Program-made: the position numbers and the translations under genes | The notes under the pieces: model-generated | Seen by the model: only the letters and a program-made list of their open reading frames with translations | The model's database searches: none | Told to the model about the DNA's origin: nothing | Shown: piece after piece, positions 18,501 through 25,852 of the stretch | Position numbering within the stretch: the stretch's first letter is position 1 | Layout of the letters: the number at the start of each line of letters is the position of its first letter | From: an uncultured Paracoccaceae bacterium | GTDB lineage: Bacteria > Pseudomonadota > Alphaproteobacteria > Rhodobacterales > Rhodobacteraceae | DNA length: 64,000 nt | Assembly (NCBI GenBank): GCA_947503965.1 | Contig: CANNFU010000010.1 | Coordinates: 1 to 64,000, forward strand | Direction: 5' to 3'

Positions 18501-18796
18501 TTTCGGCGTGGAACACCGATGGGACTGGTAACAACATTGGAAGGGACCTTCGGACGGACTCAGACCTTTACCGTCAAATCGGCGATGTTGTTGATGACGT
18601 TTTCTCTGGCAACGCCATCGATCCTACAGGTGGCGCAACCCACTACTACAGCCCAGCGGGTATGCAGGATTACGTGAACAACGGCCATCAGAGTAATCTG
18701 GTACCGACGTGGCAGAAAGAAACCGAGGCTGAAAGCGGCGGGACAGTCGATATCGGCAACCATGTCTTCTCTGGCCGCACTGTGGATGAGCGCTGA
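15545..18796 (+). CDS. traG: TraG with C-terminal SleB/CwlJ-like cell-wall hydrolase domain
   Basis: This 1083-residue protein has an N-terminal TraG membrane region (helices near 30-75, 330-375, 410-450) as in F TraG, which acts in pilus assembly, mating-pair stabilisation and entry-exclusion recognition. A long Asn/Ser/Gly-rich periplasmic region follows. The last 150 residues are unlike standard TraG: IRTIAAEAGAETRQGQVAVA, SVIRNRV, FAPNQFSAWN and GATHYYSPAGM match the hydrolase_2 (SleB/CwlJ) peptidoglycan hydrolase family with the presumed catalytic Glu in IAAEAG. It starts just after the traH stop and ends at a strong hairpin. Confidence 0.88.
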   Translation: MLEIYSTGGGEYLTTTLNAVAAFFNTGNALALVNLALLVGLIVLVFQLVFGGDFKQAVKAYVVIGMVGGLSVADKSDVIIFDKTKGPLWFATVDNVPTSVAYVGSFTSRVSDVLTTQMETLFSPPTNLAYQRHGMLFGATLMTKSARWRAVTSTVHENLTNFFDQCVIDAVDLRYISPELVTRSGNLEATITANMPASLAYYDVVTQTTRTCSDGWPDIVTQINAEVDVVLGAQAASTFQGGDPTLAINDLRATISDFATFAGYASTAAEDHIKQSMLIAAFDDAANRGISATGNAAALQHLQSARAEVQTRSSYQAIGSNALSWVPYLKIVFENLYYGAFPIALALMMTPFALTVVRGYFGGFVWLASWEPLSAILHSLMMNASVERFQTITSASTSGAYTDSVMNWANHFGVYSIGQDVAVMAGYLMMSVPFVAAAIFFGTQKMVGLATSMLAVSQSAASETGREMATGNLAYGNASVGNRNFRNVSMDNYARNNVSYDNTSANRTVTSPFTDTGRSSFFGRDGSLITTNANGTVGIDGGSSRVNTAANLSIGQSVVSSLRDTATGLRETGSNLRQSFERSVSELSSNTSSFMQSITTGEAWSTGSGVNTSSEERASLTESMDVVDRFAETHSISRQTAIQVGTYASAGIGWGGLSAGVRASLERNGVSSENYDAITDASRRQGVDNAISNLSRASESASHTKSGNLNTTGDNGFRDTVDDIERQGRTADNYFRTANSYSEAADRAQSDFYDSRLDVSGAFASWMIDSKGMNAGQVAELMNGRTDNPLLAELRGEFSARYIDEMVKPEIQGDLSGSVGTPADPGHDGLPVPGFPYNHMLPEHTPLAERSIAAETEILYQSGKIDDVRPGSAAVQGRAANVAERNAQANANSWANGAGEVIDRAPGGQLVQDGNRVEWRPSAANAPNAVSLDAGDRDLVIRTIAAEAGAETRQGQVAVASVIRNRVNDDRHPNDASAIVFAPNQFSAWNTDGTGNNIGRDLRTDSDLYRQIGDVVDDVFSGNAIDPTGGATHYYSPAGMQDYVNNGHQSNLVPTWQKETEAESGGTVDIGNHVFSGRTVDER

Positions 18797-18806
18797 ACGC
18801 TCATCC
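18784..18806 (+). terminator. Hairpin overlapping the traG stop
   Basis: GGATGAGCG (18784-18792) and CGCTCATCC (18798-18806) form a perfect 9-bp stem with a 5-base loop that contains the traG TGA; one more T-A pair extends it. No T-tract follows on either strand, so termination may be weak or factor-dependent. It lies between convergent genes. Confidence 0.55.
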
Positions 18807-18818
18807 ATTCATCGTTAC

Positions 18819-19130
18819 CTATTTCCGGTTGTGACCTTCTCGCATCCACTGATAGCGGCCGCTCTGGATTGTCTTGTCACGTAAATCAAGATCAATGCCC
18901 GCCGTTCCAGGGCTTGGAAGAGTATTGGGTCTGCCAAAACCGCCGTGGAAGATGCCGTAGCCCAGGATCGCAAAGAACCCGCTGACCATGCATACGAAAA
19001 GGATTACGCTACTGTCGCCACCCAACGCGACGCCGTTCTCATACGCCCAAAAGGCATATGGAGCTAAGGCACCCAGTAAGGCACCCAAGACGCCTCGTCG
19101 GCGCGGATTATTGATCAGCGATAGCAACAT
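18819..19130 (-). CDS. Small two-TM membrane protein
   Basis: This 103-residue protein has two hydrophobic segments (about 14-32, VLGALLGALAPYAFWAYEN, and 42-63, VILFVCMVSGFFAILGYGI) and polar ends. It lies immediately downstream of and convergent with traG. Small membrane proteins near traG/traS in F-type plasmids confer entry exclusion, but I see no sequence signature, so that is only a positional guess. The ribosome site before the ATG at 19130 is weak. The gene marks the start of the accessory block. Confidence 0.55.
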   Translation of the reverse strand: MLLSLINNPRRRGVLGALLGALAPYAFWAYENGVALGGDSSVILFVCMVSGFFAILGYGIFHGGFGRPNTLPSPGTAGIDLDLRDKTIQSGRYQWMREGHNRK

Positions 19131-19240
19131 ACCGTGACTATATCAGACCATTACCTGGTTTTCTACTTATTGGCGAACCTTTGTGTACCCATGTGTTCTT
19201 TCGACCTGCCTCGTTTTCTTCAGGTCTGCCAAATGAACCG

Positions 19241-19651
19241 CTAGCAGTATCTTGCCCGTGTCAGTCGTGATTTCGCGGCCGGCGTTTCTAGGTCAGAGTA
19301 TCGGCCGCCAGAGTACCTTGCACAGTCGAGCGCATACCCAGCCGCAATGACGGCCGCCCCAACGTCCGCACCTTCCGCAAAGCAAACACCTACCAGCCGA
19401 TCATGGGTCCGTTCTCCGTTGAGGTCACACGTAACCTCTTTTCCTCGAAGAAAGTTCACCATCCAACGACGCGAATCCTGACCGGCACGCGTCCCAAGCT
19501 CCGGTGCATCTACACCATTCAGTCGGATAGCTTGACCACTGACAATGATTGTATCTGCGTCACGGACTTGTACTTCGGCCAATGCCGCACTGCCGAAAAA
19601 ACAAATCAGCAGTGTAGCTATTGCGTTCTTGCTTCCCCGTAGATCAATCAT
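19241..19651 (-). CDS. Secreted staphylococcal-nuclease-like protein
   Basis: The 136-residue product has a signal peptide (to about residue 25, AALAE) and a staphylococcal nuclease-like (SNase/thermonuclease) domain: VRDADTIIV (first active-site Asp/Arg region), RLNGVDAPELG, and the later RTHDRLVGVCF with a DRLVG loop and the terminal YC. It would cleave nucleic acid in the periplasm or outside. The start at 19651 puts a signal peptide first; a longer frame back to 19900 has no plausible N-terminus. It is a common accessory gene on conjugative elements. Its upstream sequence carries a 14-bp direct repeat. Confidence 0.75.
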   Translation of the reverse strand: MIDLRGSKNAIATLLICFFGSAALAEVQVRDADTIIVSGQAIRLNGVDAPELGTRAGQDSRRWMVNFLRGKEVTCDLNGERTHDRLVGVCFAEGADVGAAVIAAGYALDCARYSGGRYSDLETPAAKSRLTRARYC

Positions 19652-19791
19652 TGGACGCACTTTTCTATGATCAGTTATTCTATTGCCTGACACATCTATG
19701 CACTCTCGTCCAACAACATCTGTCTTAAGTTCCAGGCGACAATGCATAATCCCTACTGATTGATATCGCGATCTCAGATCATTGGACGCAC
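19647..19791. repeat. 14-bp direct repeat around the nuclease start
   Basis: ATCATTGGACGCAC occurs at 19647-19660, covering the nuclease start codon, and again at 19778-19791, 131 bases away. The second copy, read on the minus strand, gives a similar short peptide start (N-D-L-R). This looks like a small local duplication or paired operator sites. The intervening and upstream region to about 19925 has no convincing gene. Confidence 0.45.
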
Positions 19792-19925
19792 GCTCCGAGC
19801 AAGACTGGGCCCCAGCTAACGGCCCCACGGCTGCAAGCAGACGCATGGGCTTCTGTTGAACCCGACCTAACGGTACCATTCGCGTTGTACCAAATGTCAA
19901 TTGAGAAAAGTGGACAATTAGCCAC

Positions 19926-21044
19926 TTAACTCACTTCATAGGTAAAGACCGCACCGCTGCTCACCCCATCAACACTTGCCGCCGGTGCACCTATCGCGAT
20001 TCTTGAGTTGTTTGCGCAGATTGAACGACCCCATCCCGATCCGGTCATGTTAGCCGGAGGTTCGAGTTTCACTATCTGTTGACCTGACTGAATATCAAAC
20101 ACGTATACCGCACCGACTGTCCCATTAGCATTTTTCTGGAGAGGCGAGGACACTACTGCAATTCCATTCGAGACACATACGTTCCTACCAAAAAGGTTGA
20201 ATGCATGATGATCTTGAGGCTCCAATTTGATCAACTGTTGGCCAGTTGATGCGTTGAAAAGGTATGCTGCACTAAATCTTGTCTTGTGATTTATTTGCCT
20301 CAATGAACCCACAATGACCACATTGGAAAAAATGTCGACGTCCCACCCGAAATTAAGATTATCGTCTGGTGTCTCCGGTTGCAGGCGTAAAAGCTGATTG
20401 CCATTGTTGGCATCGAATATGTAGGCGGCTCCACTAAATGGGCCGTTTTCACTATCGCCATAAGCACCGGCGACTATTCGATCGTCGAATTGAGCTGCCT
20501 TGTGCCCAAAGTATGTGCGTGGCCGGGCGAAGTTTGGATAAATCTTTCGTTGCTGCTCGCCAGAGTTGGTGTCGAAAACATAAACCGAGCCAGAGTCGGT
20601 TCCGTTGTCGTCATCGTACAATGAGCCGCATATAATCCTTGAACCGAACAATCCAACTGATACGCCGAAACGGTCTCCCGGTCGCAGATCGTTGGGAACA
20701 ATCTTGTGCACCTGACGGCCAGAGACTACGTCAAATAGGTACGCTGATCCGCTGAACCGGCCCCGATCGTCATCGCGCAATGCGCCGATTGCACATAAAT
20801 TGCCATCAAGCGAAACTTCTGAGCCGAACAACTCGCCTTGTTCACCATCCTGAGCTTGGATCTTTCCAACTTGGCTTCCCTCTCGAATATCATGAATATA
20901 AACTGCCCCGTACCCTAAGCCATCATCAGGTCCTGGTACTGCTCCAACCGCTAAGGTCTCGTTGGAGATGCTCGTTGCCACCCCATATCCGCCATTCTTT
21001 CTTGCGTCGGTAGGTCTGATTACACCAGTTCTGTTCACCGGCAT
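19926..21044 (-). CDS. FG-GAP repeat beta-propeller protein
   Basis: This 372-residue protein is made of about seven repeats of roughly 50 residues, each with an F-G or Y-G start, an I/V-A-G/V-G-A core, a D-D-D-N/G loop and a G-A/S-V/A-Y-V/I-F-D strand (e.g. GTDSGSVYVFD, GPFSGAAYIFD). That is the FG-GAP (integrin-alpha-like) propeller pattern. No signal peptide or secretion signal is obvious, so its location is unclear. AAAGGA precedes the ATG at 21044. It stands alone in the accessory block. Possible roles are adhesion or scaffolding, not deducible from sequence. Confidence 0.75.
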   Translation of the reverse strand: MPVNRTGVIRPTDARKNGGYGVATSISNETLAVGAVPGPDDGLGYGAVYIHDIREGSQVGKIQAQDGEQGELFGSEVSLDGNLCAIGALRDDDRGRFSGSAYLFDVVSGRQVHKIVPNDLRPGDRFGVSVGLFGSRIICGSLYDDDNGTDSGSVYVFDTNSGEQQRKIYPNFARPRTYFGHKAAQFDDRIVAGAYGDSENGPFSGAAYIFDANNGNQLLRLQPETPDDNLNFGWDVDIFSNVVIVGSLRQINHKTRFSAAYLFNASTGQQLIKLEPQDHHAFNLFGRNVCVSNGIAVVSSPLQKNANGTVGAVYVFDIQSGQQIVKLEPPANMTGSGWGRSICANNSRIAIGAPAASVDGVSSGAVFTYEVS

Positions 21045-21251
21045 GTTAGCATTCCTTTCAAATTTCGATTAATCGACCTAACAGAAAAGTATGGCACCCT
21101 GCCCCCTTGCGCGGTTCAAGGCAAGGGGTATTTGATCATGTCCTGGCTCAATGTCTAAGTATGCTCGCGTTCAGCTGCCCTCGCAAAAAAACAATCCTAG
21201 CAGGATTGTGCAAGCCAAGCGTCAAGCGCGTTTTCTTGCAGTATTTGACGA

Positions 21252-21779
21252 CTAGGGGAAATTCCGACTGCTCATATCTTGAGCGCACAGGTACCGAAGT
21301 ATTGACCCATCACCCTTCACTCTATTTTGGTCGTAGTAGTGAACGGTATGCGGCGTGCCTTGTTGCCTATACTCTCGTTCGCCAAGTAGTCTCAGCCTAT
21401 CAATCGGCCGTCCCTCTAAATCTATGAAATCACTATCCACCAGCACCCTTCGCAGATTTGAGATCAGCATGTTTGGTGGACCATTCCCCGGGATAGTTTC
21501 TTGTTCTTCAACCTTATTTTCGCCATGGAAGCGATATGAGCGCGTTATCCGAACTTCGCGAGGCTGATATGTAAATCGATAAGCGGAGACAAACTCAACG
21601 TGGGAATCTCGGGCCTCAGCCTGTCCAGATATCACTTCTTGTAAGGAACACGTATATGTCCACTCAAATACTCCTCCAAACTGTTGCGCTGATAGTATAG
21701 ATCCCCAAGAAATCATACCAATCAAGCTGAGAAATAGACGTCTAAAGCTCATTTTTTTCCGTTGCTTCATCATTTTCAA
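21252..21779 (-). CDS. Secreted hypothetical protein
   Basis: This 175-residue protein has a basic N-terminus and hydrophobic stretch ending near ILSAQQ (about residue 33), so it is probably exported. The mature part is polar with pairs of charged residues and two cysteines (YTCS, YLCA) that could form a disulfide. No family is recognised. GGAG at 21787-21790 is seven bases before a TTG at 21779; two ATGs lie 6 and 9 bases further on and may be used instead. It is separated by about 200 bases from the propeller gene, so co-transcription is uncertain. Confidence 0.5.
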   Translation of the reverse strand: MKMMKQRKKMSFRRLFLSLIGMISWGSILSAQQFGGVFEWTYTCSLQEVISGQAEARDSHVEFVSAYRFTYQPREVRITRSYRFHGENKVEEQETIPGNGPPNMLISNLRRVLVDSDFIDLEGRPIDRLRLLGEREYRQQGTPHTVHYYDQNRVKGDGSILRYLCAQDMSSRNFP

Positions 21780-22105
21780 GGCGTGGCTCCCATGCTATTG
21801 AGCATCAGGATCTGCAACCTTCGTTGTGATCCACCACCCGTCTGTTCTTGCTTCTCAAATTGTATGACCACAATGTGCGCAGTCTATCGGTTCACGTTCT
21901 GACCCGCCTGGTACGCCCATTCTGTTTTCTCGGACTTCCGACCATTGATGGCATTCTGAACACTGCTCAATATCTTTCAAATCTGTCCCCTATTCCGACC
22001 AAAATCCAATGCCAAGGTCACCATTCAAGCTCAACATCGGTGCACCTAGTATCAAGGGATGACATTACGTTGAAGTATCATTTAACCACATCCAAGCGCT
22101 TGGGA
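21780..22105. other. Non-coding or decayed sequence
   Basis: No supported gene lies here. A + strand frame from 21848 continues into the antisense of the porin relic and lacks a ribosome site and recognisable motifs. The composition is AT-richer than the tra operon and consistent with degraded sequence. Confidence 0.35.
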
Positions 22106-22540
22106 TCAGAACCTGTACCCCAGACTATGCCCGACCGCTACCGCACTGTTGTCTTCAGATTTAACACTTGAGCCGTCGGTGGCGTGACCAAGGAGAGCGT
22201 ATTCGATTCCCCCTGATATCGATGCCGTTTACCGCGTAGGTGCCACTGATACCAAACCTGGTAGAACCAACGTTCGGAGAAAGGCGAGACGCTACCCCAC
22301 CCTTTGCTTCTTCATATGTAACTGGTCCAAAAACAGAGAGCGTGCGAGTCACGCTCTGCCCTATGCCAACCCTGTACGCAGAGACATCATCGGCAATGGC
22401 CGTGATTGCTTCACCAGTGACAGATTCATAGCATGTGGGCTCGACTTCCCAAACAGACCACTCCGACCTTCGGACTGAGCCTAAAACGAGAATGCCTGGC
22501 GTAACCGCTGTATGGAGATCGAGAGCAACTACGGTTTGTC
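22106..22540 (-). pseudogene. Frameshifted 3' relic of a FadL/OmpP1-type outer-membrane transporter
   Basis: Reading the minus strand from 22538 gives VVALDLHTAVTPGILVLGSV, WSVWEVEPTCYE, SAYRVGIGQSVTRTLSVFG, GGVASRLSPNVGSTRFGISG and YAVNGIDI. A shift of one base at a run of five G (plus 22209-22213) continues as YALLGHATDGSSVKSEDNSA then VAVGHSLGYRF and TGA at 22106. Order and spacing match the last third of FadL/OmpP1 long-chain fatty-acid porins, including the terminal aromatic YRF. An upstream stop (22539-22541) and missing N-terminal two thirds show the gene is dead. Confidence 0.7.
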
Positions 22541-22811
22541 AAATTACCGTCTGACCCAATTTCGGAGACAGCGACCATACTGCTGCCCACGACGGCAATC
22601 CTACAAATAATGTGCGGCAGTGAAATTGGGATTGCACGGTCAATAGCCTGAGATTGTGCAGACAACGGTACTATTTGCACGTCCGCAGCCAAGAGTGCCA
22701 GTTACTGTTCACTCGGAAGGACTTACGGGGACAGTTTGGCAGCGTGTGGATTAGATGGACGATGTTCGCGCTGGGTACTAGTGTCATGAGTCGAGCACAT
22801 TAATAATTGCT

Positions 22812-24590
22812 ATGAGGCGCTCCAATCCAATGACGGACGAAATCAGAATTTATGAAGCTGACTTTTTCAGATGGTTCAAAGATCGCCTGAAAGACAAGGG
22901 CCTGCAATTCTCCCAATGCGGCTTCAAGCTTGGCGATAGCTTGGGTTCGCGCCATGACATTGATCTGCAAACCGGTTTTTGGAAGGAGCCGAGCTACTCT
23001 GCAAACAAGCCGTCGAGATGGCTTTATCAGATCGAGCCTGATGGTGAGGTTTGGAAAGCTATCAATCCAGCGGATGGTGCTGTGAATCTAGGTGCGATAA
23101 ATGCCTCCCAAGAAGACAAAGCAGGGGTTGTGTTTCGCTTGGTACCGCTGGTGCAGCAGCCAATGAACGACTATTTCCGCGACGACAGCCTCGAAGTCCA
23201 TGCGCTCTTCGTATTCCACGGTGCAACGCCGCAGGGCTCTTCGGCGGAGCCATTCAATTTCGATCCTGACAGTGGGGCTATGACGTTCAAGGGCGCTGCC
23301 CTGCCGTATCTGTTGGCAGGGCTTCTCGGAGTGCAGCCGCGCGATCACGAAGTCGAGGTGACACTCAATGGCACGCCGCGCACACTAACCTATGGCGAGG
23401 TGAGTGACACTCTGGCGGCGGGCATTACGGTTTCGCCGGAAGGCGGTGCGGCAGGGCCGATCCCCGTCTATAACCTGAGCGAAAAAGCGGAGTTTGAGAG
23501 GCTAAAGAAGGATATCTCCGACGCGTGGAGGGTGGCAGGACCGGTGGCGCCTCCGGTTGCTGAGGCAGGCTCCGGGATTGATGACGAAAAAGAAGCAGTA
23601 GATGACGATGAGATCGTCGCGCCCGCAACGATGGATATCCCCGAGATGACTGATCTTCTGGGCATCGACCCTGCGGTCTACCGCCAAATCAATGCCGCAT
23701 TCGCCTCAGGTAAGCAACACATCATGCTCTACGGCCCGCCGGGGACGGGGAAGACGACTCTTGCGCGCCATATTGCAACGGTGCTGACGGGCGGGAAATG
23801 GACATTGGTAACAGGCTCCTCGGATTGGAGTTCCCAGGACATCATCGGTGGCTATCAGCCTATCGGCAGCGGTTCAGTGGCTTTCATCCCCGGAGTTTTG
23901 CTGCGGCGCTTCGACCGCCCACTCATCATCGACGAGTTAAACCGGTGTGATATCGACAAGGTGATCGGACCGCTCTTCACTGTGCTGTCGGGTCAACAAA
24001 CTACCTTGCCCTATCGGCTCGACATTGAGGATAAGGACAGTCAGCAATACGTGATCCTGCCTGAGAGCAAGCCTTCGGCGGCAGTGCATGAGTTTGCGCC
24101 GGGGCCGCATTGGCGGCTGGTGGCGACGATCAACTCCATCGACAAGGCGTCCCTCTACCAAATGTCCTATGCGCTCGCCCGGCGCTTCGGCTGGGTCTAT
24201 GTCGATGCCCCACGCGACACGGCGGGCTTCATTGAAGCGTTCTTGCGTAAGGAAGAGCCCGCTTGGGCAGGACCGGCGGCAGGAGCCCCCTGCCCTCTCG
24301 CAGCATTCTGGGAAGCGATTAACTCGGTGCGGGTGATCGGACCTGCGCCCATCATCGACGCAATGAAGGCAGTCCAGTCGATGGAAGAGGACGCGGAGTT
24401 CTTCGCTGTCCCGGCGGACTCAATGAAGGAAGCCCTGCTCGATGCGGTAGACATGGTGTTGCTTCCGATGCTCGACGGAATCGTTGTGCAGGATGCAGAG
24501 TTTCTGGCTGGCAAGGCCGTAGAGGTCTTTGGTCTTAATGCCGAGCAGAGCACGCGGGTCCAAGCGCGGATGGCCTCCGTGGCAGTGTAA
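22812..24590 (+). CDS. McrB-like AAA+ GTPase/ATPase of a restriction system
   Basis: This 592-residue protein has a variable N-terminal region (probable DNA-sensing part), an acidic linker (about 255-270) and a AAA+ domain of the McrB/MoxR type. Walker A YGPPGTGKTT is near residue 307 and Walker B LIIDELNR near 372, with the D-E-x-N-R form typical of McrB, and NSIDKASLYQMSYALARRF near 440 as sensor/arginine-finger region. It is coupled to the nuclease gene (TAATGG overlap at 24590). Start could be 22812 or ATG 22830; neither has a strong ribosome site. Confidence 0.8.
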   Translation: MRRSNPMTDEIRIYEADFFRWFKDRLKDKGLQFSQCGFKLGDSLGSRHDIDLQTGFWKEPSYSANKPSRWLYQIEPDGEVWKAINPADGAVNLGAINASQEDKAGVVFRLVPLVQQPMNDYFRDDSLEVHALFVFHGATPQGSSAEPFNFDPDSGAMTFKGAALPYLLAGLLGVQPRDHEVEVTLNGTPRTLTYGEVSDTLAAGITVSPEGGAAGPIPVYNLSEKAEFERLKKDISDAWRVAGPVAPPVAEAGSGIDDEKEAVDDDEIVAPATMDIPEMTDLLGIDPAVYRQINAAFASGKQHIMLYGPPGTGKTTLARHIATVLTGGKWTLVTGSSDWSSQDIIGGYQPIGSGSVAFIPGVLLRRFDRPLIIDELNRCDIDKVIGPLFTVLSGQQTTLPYRLDIEDKDSQQYVILPESKPSAAVHEFAPGPHWRLVATINSIDKASLYQMSYALARRFGWVYVDAPRDTAGFIEAFLRKEEPAWAGPAAGAPCPLAAFWEAINSVRVIGPAPIIDAMKAVQSMEEDAEFFAVPADSMKEALLDAVDMVLLPMLDGIVVQDAEFLAGKAVEVFGLNAEQSTRVQARMASVAV

Positions 24591-25828
24591 TGGAGACGCT
24601 CGATCGCGCTATCAGCGACTATGCGGCTGGGGTGTTCCTGCGGTATTTCCGGCATGGGACACTAGCGGGGGCGGAAAGCCCTCACCTTGATCACGCACGA
24701 GACCTGGACTTGCTTCGCGCACATTGGGCGTTGTCGGAATCCGTGCGGACGTTTCTATCCTACGTTTTGGCCCATCGGCACGAAGCCCAAAGCCTCCTAC
24801 AATTCGTCAAACGGACCGACGATGCCATAGCGCGGGGGCGGATCGACGCGCGTGGTACTATGCTCGCGCGTCGAGTTGCTGGGCACCCCTCACTAGTAGT
24901 TTATGAGGAGCCGGTGCGTAGCTTTAACACGGGGCCAAACCAAGTCGTGGCTTGGGTGGTCCAAACAGCTTCGACATACGCAGCACGGCTTTTCTCCGTT
25001 CAGCCTGCAGGATCGGCTTACGCCGGTCTGGTCGAAGACACTATGGCGGATGTGACGGCAGTAAAACGCCTCGATGCCCTGCGTGAGGTGCTGAAAAGCG
25101 CATCCGTCCATAACAGACCGGGACCAGGAGCGTTACGGGACGCCGCGCGATCACGGCGGATGATCTATCAGTTGGCAATAGCGGCCTATGATACGCTAGC
25201 GCGCATTGAGGCGGGAGACGAAGAGGCACTGCGGAGCGTTCTACAAAGCACGCTGATCGGGCCTTTGGAGCAATGGCGTCGTTTCGAATTAGCTGTGGGA
25301 CTCGGGATCGGCGAAGCTCTCGCGGTGGAGACGGGCGAACCTATGAGCCTTGCCCTACTCGGTAGAACTTCTGGGATGCCAGTAATTTCGTGCGGGCGTT
25401 ATGATATTTTTTGGCAGGGTGGCGGTGGTCTGTATACCGCCCCCGCCCTAGAACCATCCGAAGAGCGGTTGGAAGCGGTTCTAGCAGCCTACGGAATGCA
25501 TCTCGCAGCAGATCGACCGGATTTGGTGATCACCGACCGGCTTTCCGCCAAGGCGAAAGGAATTGTCGAGGTCAAGTATCTGGCAGGAGACACCGCTAGC
25601 ACCCGCTTCCGGGAAGCTGCAGGGCAGATTGTCCGCTATGCGCGAGGCTATGCACCTGAAGGCGAGATAGATGGTCTGGTGCGCACCTCGCTCATTGCTT
25701 TGAACCGCAGCCCCCCTGCCCTTCTAGACGAAATTGCCCCAGCACCACATGCCGTGGATTTCGAAGGGTTAACAGATGGGCGTCTTCAGCTATGGGTACG
25801 AGAGCGGCTGCTTGCTCCCCCTATCTAG
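24590..25828 (+). CDS. McrC-like PD-(D/E)xK nuclease partner
   Basis: This 412-residue protein follows the AAA+ gene with an overlapping stop/start. Residues about 309-330 read RPDLVITDRL...GIVEVKYLAGD, a PD-(D/E)-x-K nuclease core with the catalytic Asp and E-V-K. The N-terminal 250 residues are helical and would contact the motor, as in McrC or the nuclease subunit of LlaJI-type systems. Together the two genes should form a GTP/ATP-driven restriction endonuclease. The substrate could be modified DNA, as for McrBC, or unmodified DNA protected by the neighbouring methyltransferase. Confidence 0.75.
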   Translation: METLDRAISDYAAGVFLRYFRHGTLAGAESPHLDHARDLDLLRAHWALSESVRTFLSYVLAHRHEAQSLLQFVKRTDDAIARGRIDARGTMLARRVAGHPSLVVYEEPVRSFNTGPNQVVAWVVQTASTYAARLFSVQPAGSAYAGLVEDTMADVTAVKRLDALREVLKSASVHNRPGPGALRDAARSRRMIYQLAIAAYDTLARIEAGDEEALRSVLQSTLIGPLEQWRRFELAVGLGIGEALAVETGEPMSLALLGRTSGMPVISCGRYDIFWQGGGGLYTAPALEPSEERLEAVLAAYGMHLAADRPDLVITDRLSAKAKGIVEVKYLAGDTASTRFREAAGQIVRYARGYAPEGEIDGLVRTSLIALNRSPPALLDEIAPAPHAVDFEGLTDGRLQLWVRERLLAPPI

Positions 25829-25852
25829 CAAGATGGACCGAGGGAGCAGCGC

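Noticed and set aside
21848..22171. + strand open frame of 107 codons
   Set aside because: It crosses into the antisense of the porin relic, has no ribosome site and resembles no protein.
22426..22692. Minus-strand open frame of 88 codons
   Set aside because: Its end overlaps the porin relic in a shifted frame; the upstream part could be relic too but shows no recognisable similarity.
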